A stretch of 64,000 bases of DNA from Nymphaea colorata (Eukaryota > Streptophyta > Magnoliopsida > Nymphaeales > Nymphaeaceae). The notes beneath the pieces are model-generated. The model had not been told where the DNA came from, ran no database searches, and worked only from the letters and a program-made list of their open reading frames with translations. A program made the translations under genes and the position numbers. Position 1 is the first letter of the stretch. Each line of letters starts with the position of its first letter. The DNA lies in NCBI RefSeq assembly GCF_008831285.2, contig NC_045139.1, forward strand, positions 11,256,704-11,320,703, given 5' to 3'. Of the stretch, positions 1-14,000 are shown piece by piece.

Positions 1-2020
1 CAATGACTCAGTTCCACGAGCACGATACTGAATCTGACAGTTACATGAAGAATACCGAGTAAACTATAGAGAAAACACGACTAGAATTTCTCTGAAAGAT
101 ATTGCATCAATTGTGAACGAGAACTTCAAACAAGTATCTGGCTTCTTGCAAATATCAGTTTCAAAATGAGGCATGAATATGAAACCTTGCATCGACTACG
201 CTCTGGTGCTTCCAAAGGGGCAATTTCTGCCCACCTTGATGCTTTCTGCAAAGCATGTTTGTGAATTTAATTCTATTAATAAGCTGATCAAGTCAGAAGA
301 GATACAAACAAATGAATCTTTGTGTTGAAGTACAGAATGGATACAGGGCAACACTTAATTCGTATGCAGTTCCATTCTAACAAGCAAAACTAACAGTGAC
401 AACACATTTGACCAACTCACTTCCTCTGAATCGGAGACAAAGAAATTGCTTCCCACGCAAAAAGCAATAACTACCAATGGCACCACCAAAAGGATTTTGA
501 CTTGAAAAGGTCTCCAGTTTGTGGTTTCTGTTAGCCCATGTCCCTGTGTAAGATTGGGAAGTAACATATGAAACAATCCTAACCAAAGAAGCACAAAGAA
601 TGTACAACGATATGCAAAGTAACACATACTGTCGAAGAACAAGTGCATCTGCCGAAAAAACTATAGTCACATTTCTTTGTTGTCATCTTCCTTGAAACAA
701 TAAAATAGCAATTTAGGTTTGTGGACATATAAATCAGCAACGAACATAAAGAGGTAACTTGATGCACCAGCAGATAATAACAATACAATGTCGGACTGTA
801 TGCAAATGCTCATCTTACCTTCTTTTATCAGTAAACGGTTGCATCAAAAGCACCTAAGAATGAACTAAAAACACCCGCAAATTTGTTCGGACCAGCCAGT
901 TGCTTCACCCACTACGGACACCATTAACTATTAGCTTAAGATATACCAATACAGCCAAAGTGCATTCAAATAAAGGTTCTGAATTCAAGAAGATATCCTT
1001 TAGTACATGACCAGACACAGCACCAGTCGAAAAGCCGAAGTCGATACTAACAGAACAAGTGAACAGCAAGTAACAGTTAAAGCAGAAGGGGAACAAACAA
1101 TTTAGTTCATAAGCTAAACAGAGGGAGAAAACTCACAAAATTGATTTCAAAGTTAAGCGACGACTGCCCTTATGACACAAAGTCAGTTTCTTGGAGGAAC
1201 CAATCAACTAGAACATGGAAAAGACCTATAAAACAACAGAACGACCAAGATTTCGAATAAACGAATGCGGGAAAACAAGAAGAAGGTCATGAAGTGATTA
1301 TGGCAGGCACAAAGGATGCGTTAGTATATCTCGTCGAGTTGCTCGAGACACGAGCGGTTAGAGAGAGAGAGAGGGAGCACGCTTCACTCGTGCTGCTAGA
1401 ACGACGGGCAGCGACGCGCCAAATCAGACCGTTACTAGATACGTGCGGGAGCGCACGACTCTACTCTGCACTTTAATTAGGACGATGTAATACCGATATT
1501 TACCGAACTGTCCTCGTGTTGCTTGCGCTGTAGGGCGAGCCCAAGGAGACCGATTGATGTTCGTTCAGGTTCGGCTCCTTCCAAGAGGACATTTCGTTAG
1601 ACAAGTTTTCTGAGATGAAGGGTCTCGCAATCAAACACTCGACTGAGCGTTTGTCTCATTTTGTGTTGTTTTATCCTCCTCTTATTTCCATCGCACCCCT
1701 AAGACCTTGGCTGGTTTTCTAGATATTAGATACAGTTTCCTTGGTTTGTTTTAACAAGGTAAACTTTCACCCTAAAATGAGTCGAGAAAGCTAATAAATG
1801 TTCGGCCTTGACACCAAAAACTTGCACAAATAAATCTAAAAACTGCCCATCACACCTCACTACACTTGATCTTAGCTGAAAGGCGAGGTCTTTGGAAAGC
1901 AGACATAATGTTTAAAGGATATCTCACCTAAACATGCCTTTAGACTTCTTAACCCTTTGAGTGAGCGAGGGGGTTATCCACCATCCAAACAAAAGCCGAA
2001 ACTCCTCCTTTTCCCTTTGT
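1..2020. other. Left-edge intergenic DNA, no supportable gene
   Basis: I see no gene here. The open frames on either strand are short and of odd composition, with no recognisable domain and no convincing splice chain. A short GA run lies near 1360-1375. The stretch could hold introns or untranslated sequence of a gene lying off the left edge, but nothing in it shows that. Confidence 0.5.
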
Positions 2021-2656
2021 TTCTATTAGGGGTGAACAACGAGTCGAGCTACTTGAGCTCGAGTTCGACTTGTTAAAGTTCGGCTCAAGAATAAGTTCGA
2101 GCCGAGTCATTTGCTTAACAAGTCGAGCTCGAGTTCATGAGTCTACTCATTTAAATAATCGAGTTGAGTTTGAGCTCAACACGTAAATGCCGAGTCGAGC
2201 TCGAATCATAATCGAGTTTGTCGAGTCTTAATCGAGTCGAGCTCAAGCTCAAGCTCAACAGGTAAAGATGAATACCAATTTTATGAATCAAACGAGTTTG
2301 TTCGAGCTCAACACGTACCGATGAATATCAATTTTATGAATCAAACGAGTTTGTCGAGCCTTAATCGAGTTGACCTCGAGCTTAGCACGTATCAGTTTTA
2401 TGAATCAAATGAGTTTGTCGAGCCTTAATCGAGTCGAGCTCAACACGTAACGATGAATATCGGTCTTATAAATCAAATGAGTTTGTCGAACCTTAATCAA
2501 GCTGAGCTCGAGCTCAACACGTAACTGCCAAATCTATTTTGAACTACTTCCGTCGAGCTATTCTCGACCTCGAGGCTTGAGATTTCATTAGTTGAGTCGA
2601 ACTCAACTTGACTGAATTCGGGCTCGACTAAGCTCGTGTTCACCCTTAGCTTCTAT
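2021..2656. mobile_element. GAGCTCGA-word element 1 with terminal inverted repeats and 6-bp target duplication
   Basis: The element body is 2027-2650. The left end reads TAGGGGTGAACAACGAG and the right end CTCGTGTTCACCCTTAGC, which are imperfect inverted repeats. The flanks TTCTAT (2021-2026) and TTCTAT (2651-2656) are identical 6-bp direct repeats. The interior is almost wholly degenerate GAGCTCGA, TCGAGTT and AGCTCAAC words, and 2170-2525 is a run of diverged tandem units of about 55-80 bp, each containing a GAGCTCAACACGTA-like motif. No coding sequence is visible. The structure indicates a non-autonomous DNA transposon; the superfamily is not determined. Confidence 0.65.
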
Positions 2657-3713
2657 GGTCCAAAGTTGCATCAGTATTAGGCAGTCGAACCACCACATGC
2701 TTCATCAACTTCCAATTGGAGCCCATACATGAGCATAGTCCCCCAACCCCTCTTCCCTTCTCCTTCCAGGTCGAACACCAGACACGCTGCACACCGCCTT
2801 GACTCACCCATTTGCGCTATACCCCTTGGGGCTATGTCTTTACCGTTTGTTTTGTCACATATAATGCATCATTTTTTTGCAAAATTAACTTGAAAGATAT
2901 TTCAACCAAATTCCATTGTAGCAGTTATTTTGGGTGAACAGGTTATTCGAAACCTGGATGAAATATCAGGTTTTATAGAAACTAGGTTTATCATGTACTT
3001 AGTTTCAGTTTCAATGGCATCCAAACATCCCTAAACTATGGTTTTGGAGGCAAAACATTGCTTTGCATTTAAACAAAGTTTTCAGTGTGTGTGTATTCAA
3101 AGACACCCAAAAAAAGTTGCTCAAATATTGTTATTGAATAATTCGGGTGCAAACATTAGAGTAGTATGTTCGGAACTTGAAAGGACTAAAATAGCCTTCC
3201 ATTTTGAAAGGAAACACCTCCCCTCATAAGGGCAAAATTGAAAAGAAAAATTTTCTTCAAAATAACCAAAATATATCTTGTTTTTTTAACAAATAACCGA
3301 AAACCACCTCAACCAAGTCTATGTGAGGAGCCGAACATGGAAAAACAGAAACCGGCTGATATGCTCTTGGCTTTTGCCCTGCCGTTCGAACTTTCGTCAA
3401 TCATGTTAATACCAGCTTTCAAATAGCAAGCCAAATGGACATGATAAGTGACGTAAAAACTATGAGTGTGAAGTAAATTAGCGAATTTCTTTCGCATTTG
3501 GCAAAAAATTGTAATAATTTGGTGTGTACAAAGTTTTGAGGGCGCTTATGAGTTTTGTGAAATATGCAGTTTTTTTTTTGAAAATAAAAAAAATTATAAG
3601 AAGGATGGTCAGCAACGAATTGTTATTATATTATTCAATTAAACTGCCTCATAAAGTGAAGCAGATTTGTGAAAATCTATAATTTAGCCCAAATTACAAG
3701 CTGCCTATTTAAT
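2657..3713. other. Intergenic DNA, no gene seen
   Basis: AT-leaning sequence with short spurious frames (for example 3038-3229 and 3238-3426) that show no domain, no splice logic and no codon bias. Nothing is supported here. Confidence 0.5.
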
Positions 3714-4740
3714 AAACGAGTCGAGTTCGATCTCATTTTTCGACTTGTTTGTTTTAGTCAAGCAGAGTTCGAGTTTACTGAACTTAAATGTTGAAGCCCG
3801 ACTCGGTTCGAGCAAAAATGAATAACTTTATGCGTATTTATATCGTGCTTTTCGGTTGTACGTCTCGTTTCATCGTGCACGTTCTCTCTCCTCTGTTTCT
3901 TCATCTTCAATGCTTCGTCGAAATGAAAGGCGCTTCATCCAAATGGCTGATGAAACCGTCGTCTTCAATGCTTCATTCTCACTTGCTGAATTGCTGCTAC
4001 AAGCATGCAAATGAACAGTCGATTGATTTGATTACGAAGCGTCGAGTTAGCCAGCCAAGGTACTTCTCTCTCTCTCTCTCTCTATGAAACTCTGAAAAAA
4101 CCTCGACGAGTTTCAGAATGTGAAACCCTCGCTCCAGGCTTTCAGATGATGAAACCCTCATTCGCTAGCTTGCCGAGCGAAGGTTTCGCTCTCAAATGCA
4201 TCTGGAAAAGCGAGGTGGATTGCTGAGTGTGAGCGAGAGTTTCGTGAAAAACCCCTTTCAGATTTTTCATTTGATTCCTCTTCTTTTGCAAATCGGCCTT
4301 CCTCCGCCGCCATCTTGCTTCATAGTAGACTTAGCAGCAGCACGCTCGCTGCCGGCTCCTTGCATAGCCACACTGCAGCACGCCTCTAAACGAGCTCGAG
4401 TTGACATTACATAGCTCGATTCAAGTTCGAACTATGGAAAGTAGAAGTCGAGCCGAATTCGAGATGACCAAGCTTGAGCTCGACTTGGCTCGCAGGATGT
4501 TATTTGAAGTAAACTTACTGGACAGTTACAATACAACCTGTTAACGTGCATATCCATTGGGACCATTTATCTTTCGTAATAACTTTACGAGGCTTGTTTT
4601 ATATATATATATTTTTTCGAACTCAATTGAGTTTAACCAAGCTTGCCGCTTAATAAACGAGTTAAGCTTGAGTCAAGTTTATCAAACAAATTCGAGTCAA
4701 GCTCAAAGTTAAGTTATTGACTCGAATTAGCACGAGCCGT
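3714..4740. repeat. Degraded GAGCTCGA-word element 3
   Basis: Both outer arms (3714-3810 and 4395-4740) contain TAATAAACGAGT followed by degenerate CGAGTTCGA and TCAAGCTC words, as in the better preserved copies at 2027 and 30127. The middle carries a CT run (4068-4082) and a GAAACCCTCGC-rich module (4085-4210), also present inside the copies at 30127 and 61870. Clear GGGGTGAAC/GTTCACCCC ends are missing, so the limits are approximate and no target duplication can be assigned. Confidence 0.45.
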
Positions 4741-5018
4741 ACGTCTGGGATTAATACTTCCGCTTACAAAAACATCTACAAACTTGGGGTCAAATTCCGT
4801 CTGATTTTTAGGTCGCCCGGGACATGTTCGGAAGCGTTTCGTTAAACGGCCAAAAAATCCCGAGTCATTGGTTTACCGCCAAAAGAAACGAACGGCGGAG
4901 TATTTCATTTTCCACTTTCTGCGCTCGCAAAAATTTGAGAGCCAAAGAAAGGCTATCCCGAGAAATCCCGAAGTCCTACCACTGATTCCTCAGAGTCCCC
5001 AGATCGACCAAGCTGAGC

Positions 5019-8000
5019 ATGGCGATCTCCCCGAGCGTGGCGTTCCGACCGATGAATTCTGCGGACAGCAGATCGTCGTTCCCTGCGTTCCGCCGAAGCT
5101 CCGTCCCTTTTCGGAGGACGACCGGAAACAAGTCCCCGTGCTTCGGTTTCAGAGCTATGGCAGGCGGGGATGAGGTATTTCTTTACATCAGTGCGTTGAA
5201 TTGTATAATTCGATCCATGATTGCTTACTTGATGAGCATTTAAAGGGAGTCTGCCAGAACGAACCATCAATTTTAGTTTGCGGCGGTCCATAGTTGCAGG
5301 ATCAACGGGAAATTACGAGAAAATGGATTATAGTCAAGGAAATTGGAGGAAAATCTTGATTCCGTTAAATTGTTTCTGCAAATGCCAATCTAGAGAGTAT
5401 TTTGGAGAATGAATGCATGTTTTCATTTGCAATAATATGGACACCTCGTCTCTAGTTTTGAATCGTATCAACAAACATTGTGTTGTACTTCCTTCTTTTC
5501 GGTCATATTATGTGATATTGACGAGGGAACATCTCGATGACCATGGGATGTCTGCAAAATTCTTACAACTGGTAATTCAGAAGACAATACCGGCTTGTGT
5601 TATACTAGTTTAGCTTATGTTTTAGTAAGTTGAACGGAAGTTGGGAAGCATATCTACTAATCTTTCTTATTATGGCCCTACACTAGATACGAAAGAATGT
5701 TGACATGTTTACCTATTCAAATTGACCCAGTTTGGCTCATGGAGGCATATTACACCGAGATTAACGGGATAGTTTCACGTAGGTTTGATTCTGCACGGGT
5801 AACGTGTGCGAGTATCAAGCATCGGATGCCTTTGTGTCCGTATATGATTTTCTCTATTTGCTTGAGTGAGCAGTCTTTCTGAAGGTTGTGGAAGCTTTAA
5901 GTGCCTGCATTTGTGACGTAACATAAACTGTGTGTGTGGTTTTCATAATGTCCGTTTGTGGAAGGTTTATTTGTTGGATAATCCTTGTTCAAGTGGAGAG
6001 ACCGCCCTATGTTTGTCTGTTTAAGGTGCTGATTGGGAACATCTGCACTTTGTCCAACTTAGGTTCGTTCCATAATATTGGTCTGGAGGCGGGGCATCCT
6101 ATAAGCCCTCACCGTTTGGGATTTGCACTTTGGAAGAGGAGACTGGAGATGATTTTCGTCTGTGTTTTTCAGTTATATAACATGAGGATATAGTTGACAT
6201 TCTGATCTCATAAGCTTTGTGCCTCTTTCAACCTGAATTTTATTTTTTGGCCCGAAAGGAGACTTAATCTAGCTCTGACTTGATCGTTGCACAAAATACA
6301 AAAATTTGATGCCATTCCTCTTGGTTTATGTGTTCACCCGAAGGATTACTTGATAGATGCTCCTGTTTCCATTGGAGATGGTTTCTCTTTTAGTGGAGGT
6401 ATCAATTTATTCTTTTTGTTAGATTTTAATAGTTTCTGTAGTTATTATGTTTTATAATTCTTTCCCATCTTGGAACAGGGAAATACTCAGACGAGCCAAG
6501 CAGATCGGATGAGTGGTTCAAGAAAGGAAAAATAGTGAGTGTCATATCAACATTCATAACGTTGAATAATTTGTGAGACACATGCAGAAGAACTAAAACA
6601 TGCTAAAAATGATCAAGAAATGAGTTTTTTGATCAAAGTTCGTGTTTTTGCTTTCCCTTGCTAGTTTTTCTATATACGTCTAGGAAAAATGGGTTGCTGT
6701 GAACATTCTATTTATGTGGCAGTTTCTAGCTGAATTTTTGTGCCACGTTTATCTTCTTTATCTAAGTTACATTGGAAAACCAGTTGGGCCCTGTGTACCT
6801 CCTCCTCTTAATTTTGGTCAATAAAGTCCACTCCCAAGTAACACAGACTCTTCAAAATAGTTGTCTACCCGAGTCTACATGACCCGGGTGTTGGTACAGA
6901 TCCGGTGTCACAATGGGCAGTTTGCTTTTTTTTTTTGTTAATTTATTAATTTTTGTTGTTTGTTATATATAGGAATTGAAATCAACTGGCTGCTGGATGT
7001 TGCCAGATGATAAAATATTTAAATGATAAAATATTTAAAAACCATCACCAGAAACATCATGTGATGAATGTCAGAACCTATACACAAGCCATAAAAAATG
7101 AAGAGCCAAGGAAAACTGCCTAAGTAAATAAGAAGCAAATATCATATATGAGTTCCACATTTGAAAATTGGAAATGGAAAACATATGATAAATCTTGTTG
7201 TGTCACATTGAAAGCAAATTCGTATCCTTATCTGGCTTTGATGCTGGCCATGGGTAGGTGCCTCTGTTGGGTGCTCTTGTCCTTTCTACTACAACTATTT
7301 GACAAGATCAGTGTGAATATTGGGATTTGTTCTGTGTTCTCTACTACAATTCTCGTAAGATATTATGAACCTTTTGGAACTTTTGTCTGATTTAGTTATG
7401 TACCTTTGGATTGCATAGTTACAGCAGGACATTAGTTTTGCATACTTTACATCATGCTTTTTGTGGTCTCTCTGAGTGTATATGGTTTAAGTTCTAATTT
7501 CTAACCAGGATATCTTGTTTCAACTGTAGAGCACTTCACTTACAAAATCTTTTTACGAGAATTTCTTTTATCCAGCAAAGCATGTTTCGGAATGTTGCAC
7601 TGTTCTTCATGCATTGCAGGTAAAGGCTTATTCTGTAAAGGGAAGTGGCGTGAAGGCAAAAGATCCAATTTTTGGCCTTACAATGGGTGCAGCTTCTCAA
7701 GCTTCTACTGATGTTTTCAGGTGAACCCCAAGTCATAGGGGCTGTCGACATCTATGGAGTTGTTTTCAGAAAATATGATGCCAGGTGCCTTGACATATTA
7801 AAAAACTGTAGGTTCCAAATCATGCATGGTTCTGCTTGAACAGAAATAATAACTTCCTGGTGTCAAATGATTTACACATTGTGCTTATTGGTTTTTTCAC
7901 TGTAGATGGTTTTGCATTGAAAATGGGACAGATGTCAATCCTGCAGTTGTTCTGCTTCATGGCTTTCCATCGCAGGTTGCTCTCTTTGCAGAACCTGGTT

Positions 8001-11000
8001 ATCTTAACTTGTTTTGTCTATTGATGTCGGAAGGTCTTGGTTCATTTTTTATTGAGTTGTTTTTCAGTAGTTTGTTGGAAACATTTTTCTACCCGTTATT
8101 TCATTGTAATCATTAGTTTGTAGTTTAAATCTTTAATTTTTGTTGACGTATTAAATGTTTGGGTTTCAGTTTGGGTCTGGGTTCGGACTTGATCCGATCT
8201 ATTGTTCTTGTTGGGCTATATTTAAGCCATTGTAACCCTATTTTGAAAGTGTGAATGAAAATTGAAAGAGAGACCAGCTGCTAGTGAGCGTTGAACCCTC
8301 TTGGTTTTTTTTCTTGGTTGAGGTTTTTTCCACGTTAAGATCGTGTTCTTTGAGTTCATTATCGAACATGGTATCAGAGCCAAATTTCTGAAGAAAAAAT
8401 CAGTCGGTCTGAAGTCCCCGTGAAGCTGGTGAAGTTCCCGTGGGAACCTACCGTGAAGTTCCGGCGCCTCTGCTCACGCCCGCCGGTGCTGTTTTTTTTC
8501 GTTTTTTCGTATTGGAGTCGTCCACGGTCGCCCGACTTTGCCGTGAAGGTCCGGTGTGTCTACGGTGAGCTCTGCATCGCCCGACTTTGCCGTGAAGGTT
8601 CGTGCGTTGACCGTGAACTCTGCTGTGCGTTGACCGTGAACTCTGCTGTGCATTGCCCGAAGGTCTTTCGACTACGCTGCTTTGCTGCCATTGGTTCCTC
8701 GTCTCAGTCAGACGCCAGACTTGTTTGTTGCCGGTGCTCCCTGTCGCCACTGCACTCTGCCGCTGCTGCCCTCCGCCACTGCTGTTCTCTGCTGTGGCGC
8801 AAGACCTTCAGCCGCCTGGCCTGTCCGGTGCTTGAGCTCTTTGTGTGGCGTGCCGTGCAGGGGGCCGTGCTCTCGTCGACGACAGCATCTTCCCGTCTAC
8901 CGACCAACTCTCTGCCTGCGCAGTCTCTTCCCGTCTACCGACCAACTCTCTGCCGTGACGGGGTGCGCAGCAGAGTTGTAGCTATCTCAGCGACTCAGCC
9001 GGTGTCTCCTGCGTGCAGCTGCAGTTCGCTCTTACCGCAGCCTGCTTCTGCTGCGCCACCTGCTCCTGCGTCTGCCGCCACAGCGCCGCCACCTCCACTT
9101 GCTTCTGCCGCCGACACTGTGCCTGTTTTTGCCACCGCCGCTTGCACTGTTGCAGTCACCGCCTGCACAACTGTTTTCGCTGTTAAATTGTTGTGCCTCG
9201 GTGATGGCAGAATCAGCCTCTTCTGTCGTTAGTACTGACCAGGGAGAAGAAGTTGGGGTCTTTAGAACTCAATACATACCTGTTCAAGTCACCACCATTC
9301 GTCTTAACAAGGACAATTATCGTCAATGGTCTGCTGCTATCACTACGGAAATTGCTGATAGGGGGCGGATTGCTTATGTCAATGGAAAAAAGACTGAACC
9401 ACCTAAGACCAGTCCAACATGGGATACATGGTTCATTGAAGACAATCAAGTCAAAACTTGGATTGTCAATGCTGTATCTTCTGACATTCAACTCCTCATT
9501 CTTCGTAAGAGGACTGCCAGAGATATGTGGGTTATTTTAGAACAGATGTATGGTAAGAAGAAGAAGAAGGATGTTCGAGTGTACCAACTGATGAAAGATG
9601 TCTATGCCCTAAGGCAAGGAGAACTTTCCGTAGCAGATTTTTATGCGACATTGAAATCCAAATGGGAGGAACTTGATTACTATTCTGATGATAATTGGAA
9701 TTGTCACCAAGACCAGCTATGTCATTGGGCCAAAAAATGGGAAGATAGGGTGTTTTTGTTCTTGGCAGGACTAAATGATGACTTCGAAGGTATAAGGAGT
9801 CAGATTCTTAACTCAGAAAAAACGTTTAGCATTGAAGATGTCTATTCTCGCATTGAAGTTGAAGAGCAAAGACGTCTGATCACAACAGGAAAAAAGGGGG
9901 CTCATACCTCATATGGTGAAAGGTCTCCTCTTGTTAGCCGAGTTCCTATGGGGGCAACTCGACCCACTTGGAAATGTACTCATTGCAAGAAAACCGGTCA
10001 CACCATGGAGTTTTGTTGGGATTTGCATCCTGAAAAGAAGAATAGTCGTGGGAGATTTTCTAATGGGAAGAAGCCTATTTCTGGTGTTATTAATTCTAAT
10101 GGGGAAAAAACTTCTATATCTGTTGAACAAATTCACGAGCTTCGAGCATACCTAAGCCAGATTGATACTAGTCAAGCCTAGACATCAGATGATGTGAGAG
10201 TTAATCACGCCCTTCGTACCTCTGGAGAAAAAGGTAATTCTTATATGAGAGAGTAGATTGTTGATAGTGGTGCCACCCACCACATGACCGACAATCCTAA
10301 GTTTTTTCATGAGTACAAGCTTTCGTCAGGAAAGAAACGAGTTTCTCTTGTCGATGGTTCTTTTATCTCTGTGACATGGAAAGGGATAAGTTCTTAGTTC
10401 ACAATGCTCTCCATGTTCCCCATCTTCCCTTGAACCTTTCGTCACTTAGCAAGATTACAAAAGAGTTGAATCGCGAACTTAATTTTTTTTTTCTACTGAT
10501 CGTTGTGTTTTGTAGGACTTGGTGACAAGAAAGAAGATTGAGATTGGTTTAGCTTCTGAGGGGTCATATCGATTACCCATGCGTGTTGTCGCAACTCTCA
10601 TAACGACGTTAGCAAAACAAAGAAGTGTAGAGAAGACTTCCTTCAATTGGTTCTGCGTTGGCATGAGCGCCTTGGGCATCTTCCTTTTGGAATTCTTAGA
10701 CAATTGTTTCCCGATTTATGTTCTAGTTTAGATATGACTATGGTATCGTGTGATGTATTTCATTTGACAAAACATGTTAGGGCCTCCTATCCTGTTTCCA
10801 CCAATCGTTTTAATGAAGCTTTTGTTTTGATCCGTTCTGATGTGTGGGGGGACCTTCGGAAATTCCTTCATGTCATGGGTTTTAGTATTTTGTAACTTTT
10901 ATAGATGATTGTTCTCGTAACACCTTTGTATACTTGCTGAAAGATCGTGGTGAAGTGCCTAATATCATAGAAACTTTCATCGTTTTTGTGGAAACTCAAT

Positions 11001-14000
11001 TTGAAACCTCTGTTAAGACATTTCGGTCTGATAATGCTCGTGAGTATATGTATCATTCTGTTGATAGTTTCTTTCGAAAAAAATGGATTGTTCATGAAAC
11101 ATCTTATAGTTATACCGCCCCCCAAAATGGGGTTGCCGAACAAAAGAATAATCAGTTACTAAATGTCACCAGGGCCCTCCTGTTTCAACGACATCTTCCA
11201 AAACAGTACTGGGGGAATGCAGTACTCATTAGTGCGTACCTGATCAATCATATGCTCAGTCGTGTGTTGAATGGGTAGACGCCCCATTTTATGTTATCTG
11301 GGAGTTGTCAACCTTTTTCTCTTCCACCTTGGGTCTTTAGGTGTGTTTGCTTTATTCACTATCACAGTCCTAACATTAAAAAGCTTGATCCATGGTCGAT
11401 TAAAAGTGTTTTTGTAAGCTATTCTCCCACTCAAAAGAGATATAAGTGCCTTGATTCTTCCACTGGTCGTGTCTATGTTACCAAGGATGTCACTTTCCTG
11501 GAACATATCTCATATTTTGGAGAGAATTCTCTTTAGGAGGAGAAGTTTACATCGAGGGAAGAGTATTCTCCGAGTCAAGAAATTCAGTTCTCAAATTTCA
11601 TGGAGTACAAAAAGGAAGAGAGTTAGGTTACAGAACTTCTTGAACACAAGGAGGATGATTGTTGTACTACTGGAGATGGGAGTTATTTGGACCGGTTTAC
11701 TCTAAGCGAAGATTGCCTGCTGCGGAGCCTACAAATGAGGTGATTGGTGGAAAGAATTCTACTCCCAATCCTAGTGCTATGCCTTCCTGGATGATCCAGG
11801 TCGTGCTCGGGAGGAGTCGGTTGGAGGACTTGAGACAGATGCTGCAAATGAAGAGTTACCCATTGCTCTTAGAAAGGGTGTCAGGTCATGTATTCAACAC
11901 CCTATTGGTAACTTTATATCGTATTCTAAATTGAGCAAAAACTACAAATGTTTCAAACCATCACTTTCTTTGGTTGTGATTGCTAGGATTGTTGCTGAGG
12001 TTCAGAGCAATTCCAAGTGGGCTCATGCAATGTAAGAAGAGATTGAAGCCCTTAATAGAAACATGACGTGGGAGGTAGTAAAGATTCCTAAAGTGGCTCA
12101 TCTAGTGGGATCCAAGTGGGTTTACACCATTAAGTACAAGCCAGATGAGAGTGTTGATAGATATAAAACTCGCCTGGTTGCCAAGGGGTTCAGTCAGAAG
12201 TATGAAATTGACTACTTGGAAACTTTTGTTCATGTTGCAAAGATGAAGACCGTGAGAGTTATTATCTCTTTAGTAATGATAAAGGAGTGGAAGATGTACC
12301 AATTTGATGTCAAGAACACTTTTCTCAATGAAGACCTTGAAGGAGGTATATATGTGCATCCCCTCAGGATATGAGGAACCAAGAAAATGCTGCAAACTGA
12401 AGAAAGCTTTGTATGAGCTCAAACAATTTCCCCGAGCATGGTTTGAACGTCTTAGACTAGTTATGAAACAACATGGTTATAACTAAGAGAATGGAGATCA
12501 TACTCTATTTGTGAAGAGAAATGAACATAAAGTTACTCTTCTATTAGTATATGTTGATGATATGATTATTACAAGTGATGATGAATATGAATCAACAAAA
12601 TTAAAGGAATTGTTGCCTGTCGAGTTTGATCTCAAGGATCTCGGTAAGTTAAGATATTTTCTTGGTATTGAAATTGCTAGGTTTGACACGGGCCTTGTGT
12701 TGAATCAACGTAAATACACTTTGGATTTACTAAAGGAGACTGAAAAATTGAGGTGTAGACCTGCTCTTACTCCTCTAGATGCTGGACACAAGCTCAGTAT
12801 TAGAGATGGGAAACCTCTCTGTGAAGAGGCCAAGGGAATGTATCAGCATCTAGTGAGAAAGTTGATTCATCTTACTCTCATTAGACCTGATATACCTTTG
12901 TTGTAAACGTGATGAGTCAGTTTATGCATGCTCCAACGGATGTTGCAAAGGGCTTCTGTATGTTAAGCAAGACTCTCTCGAGATTGAAGGGTACTTTGAT
13001 GCTGATTGGGCAGGTTGTGTTGATACTAGGAAGTCTACTTCAAGCTACTGTATCTACCTGGGAGGGAATCTTATCGTGTGGAAGAGTAAGAGACAAGATG
13101 TTTGCTCTAGGTCTATCCCAGAGGCTGAATACAGAGCTGTAGCCATGGGAGTTTCTGATCTATTATGGCTGAAAGTATTGTTGGATGACATTGAGATAAA
13201 AATTGAAGGGCCAATGAAAATGTATTGTGATAACAAATCAGCGATCAACTTGGCTAACAATCCGGTGCTACATGACAAAACAAAACATGTCGACATTGAC
13301 CGACACTTCATCCGAGAGAGAATTGATGCTAGAGAACTTGTCCTACCTTACGTGAAATATGAAGACCAGACAACTGATGTTCTGACCAAAGCCTTGTCAT
13401 CAGCTTCATTTGAGAGGAATTTATCCAAGTTGGGCATGTTTGATCTGTACGCCCAACTTGAGGGGGAGTGTTGGCGTATTAAAATGTTTGGGTTTTAGTC
13501 TGGGTCTGGGTCTGGACCTGATCCGATCTATTGTTCTTGTTGGGCTATATTTAAGCCATTGTAACACTATTTTCAAAGTGTGAATGAAAATTAAGAGAGA
13601 GAGAGAGAGACCAGCTGCTAGTGAGCGCTGAATCCTCCTCTAATCGTGGTTTTTTTCCTCGGTTGAGGTTTTTTCCACGTTACGATCGTGTTCTGTGAGT
13701 TCATTATCCAACAATTTTGAAAGGAAAAAGAATGTGATATATGTGGACACTTTTTAGTTACAAAACAATAATTGTATTAGTTGTGACTTATGCTTATCAA
13801 ACAAATAACAACAGCATATGTGGATGCAATTGCACGACATAAAAACTCAATATATATGGAGATTCTGTGTGTATGTATATATAAACACTCCAGGGACATG
13901 TTTCATGTGTCTGAACTTGTCTGAAGATTGAGATGTTGGTTAGTTGTTAAAAATAAAGAAGGCTGAGGATGGCCTATGACTTCGAGATATTCTAATCAGT

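Larger units (their letters stand above)
8136..13718 (+). mobile_element. Ty1-copia LTR retrotransposon A, intact gag and decayed pol, in hydrolase intron 5
   Basis: The 5' LTR is 8141-8368 and the 3' LTR 13469-13713. Both begin TGTTG and end AACA, and are flanked by the direct repeat ATTTT (8136-8140 and 13714-13718). A primer-binding site TGGTATCAGAGCC (from 8369) complementary to initiator tRNA-Met follows the 5' LTR, and a polypurine tract GAGGGGGAG precedes the 3' LTR. The LTRs differ by roughly 15 substitutions plus several indels, so the insertion is not recent. It lies in the sense orientation of the host gene. The leader 8420-9200 is rich in GCC/CTG-type triplets. Confidence 0.93.

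Noticed and set aside
377-1096. Minus-strand open frames near the left edge as a possible membrane protein gene
   Set aside because: Leu/Phe/Cys-rich translations arise from T-rich DNA; there is no conserved motif and no consistent exon chain.
7148-7390. 80-codon frame in hydrolase intron 3 as an extra exon
   Set aside because: Exons 3 and 4 join in phase without it, and its translation shows no conservation with the fold.
8420-9232. 270-codon open frame rich in Ala, Cys and Pro before gag
   Set aside because: It lies in the triplet-rich leader of copia element A, overlaps gag in another frame and has no recognisable domain.
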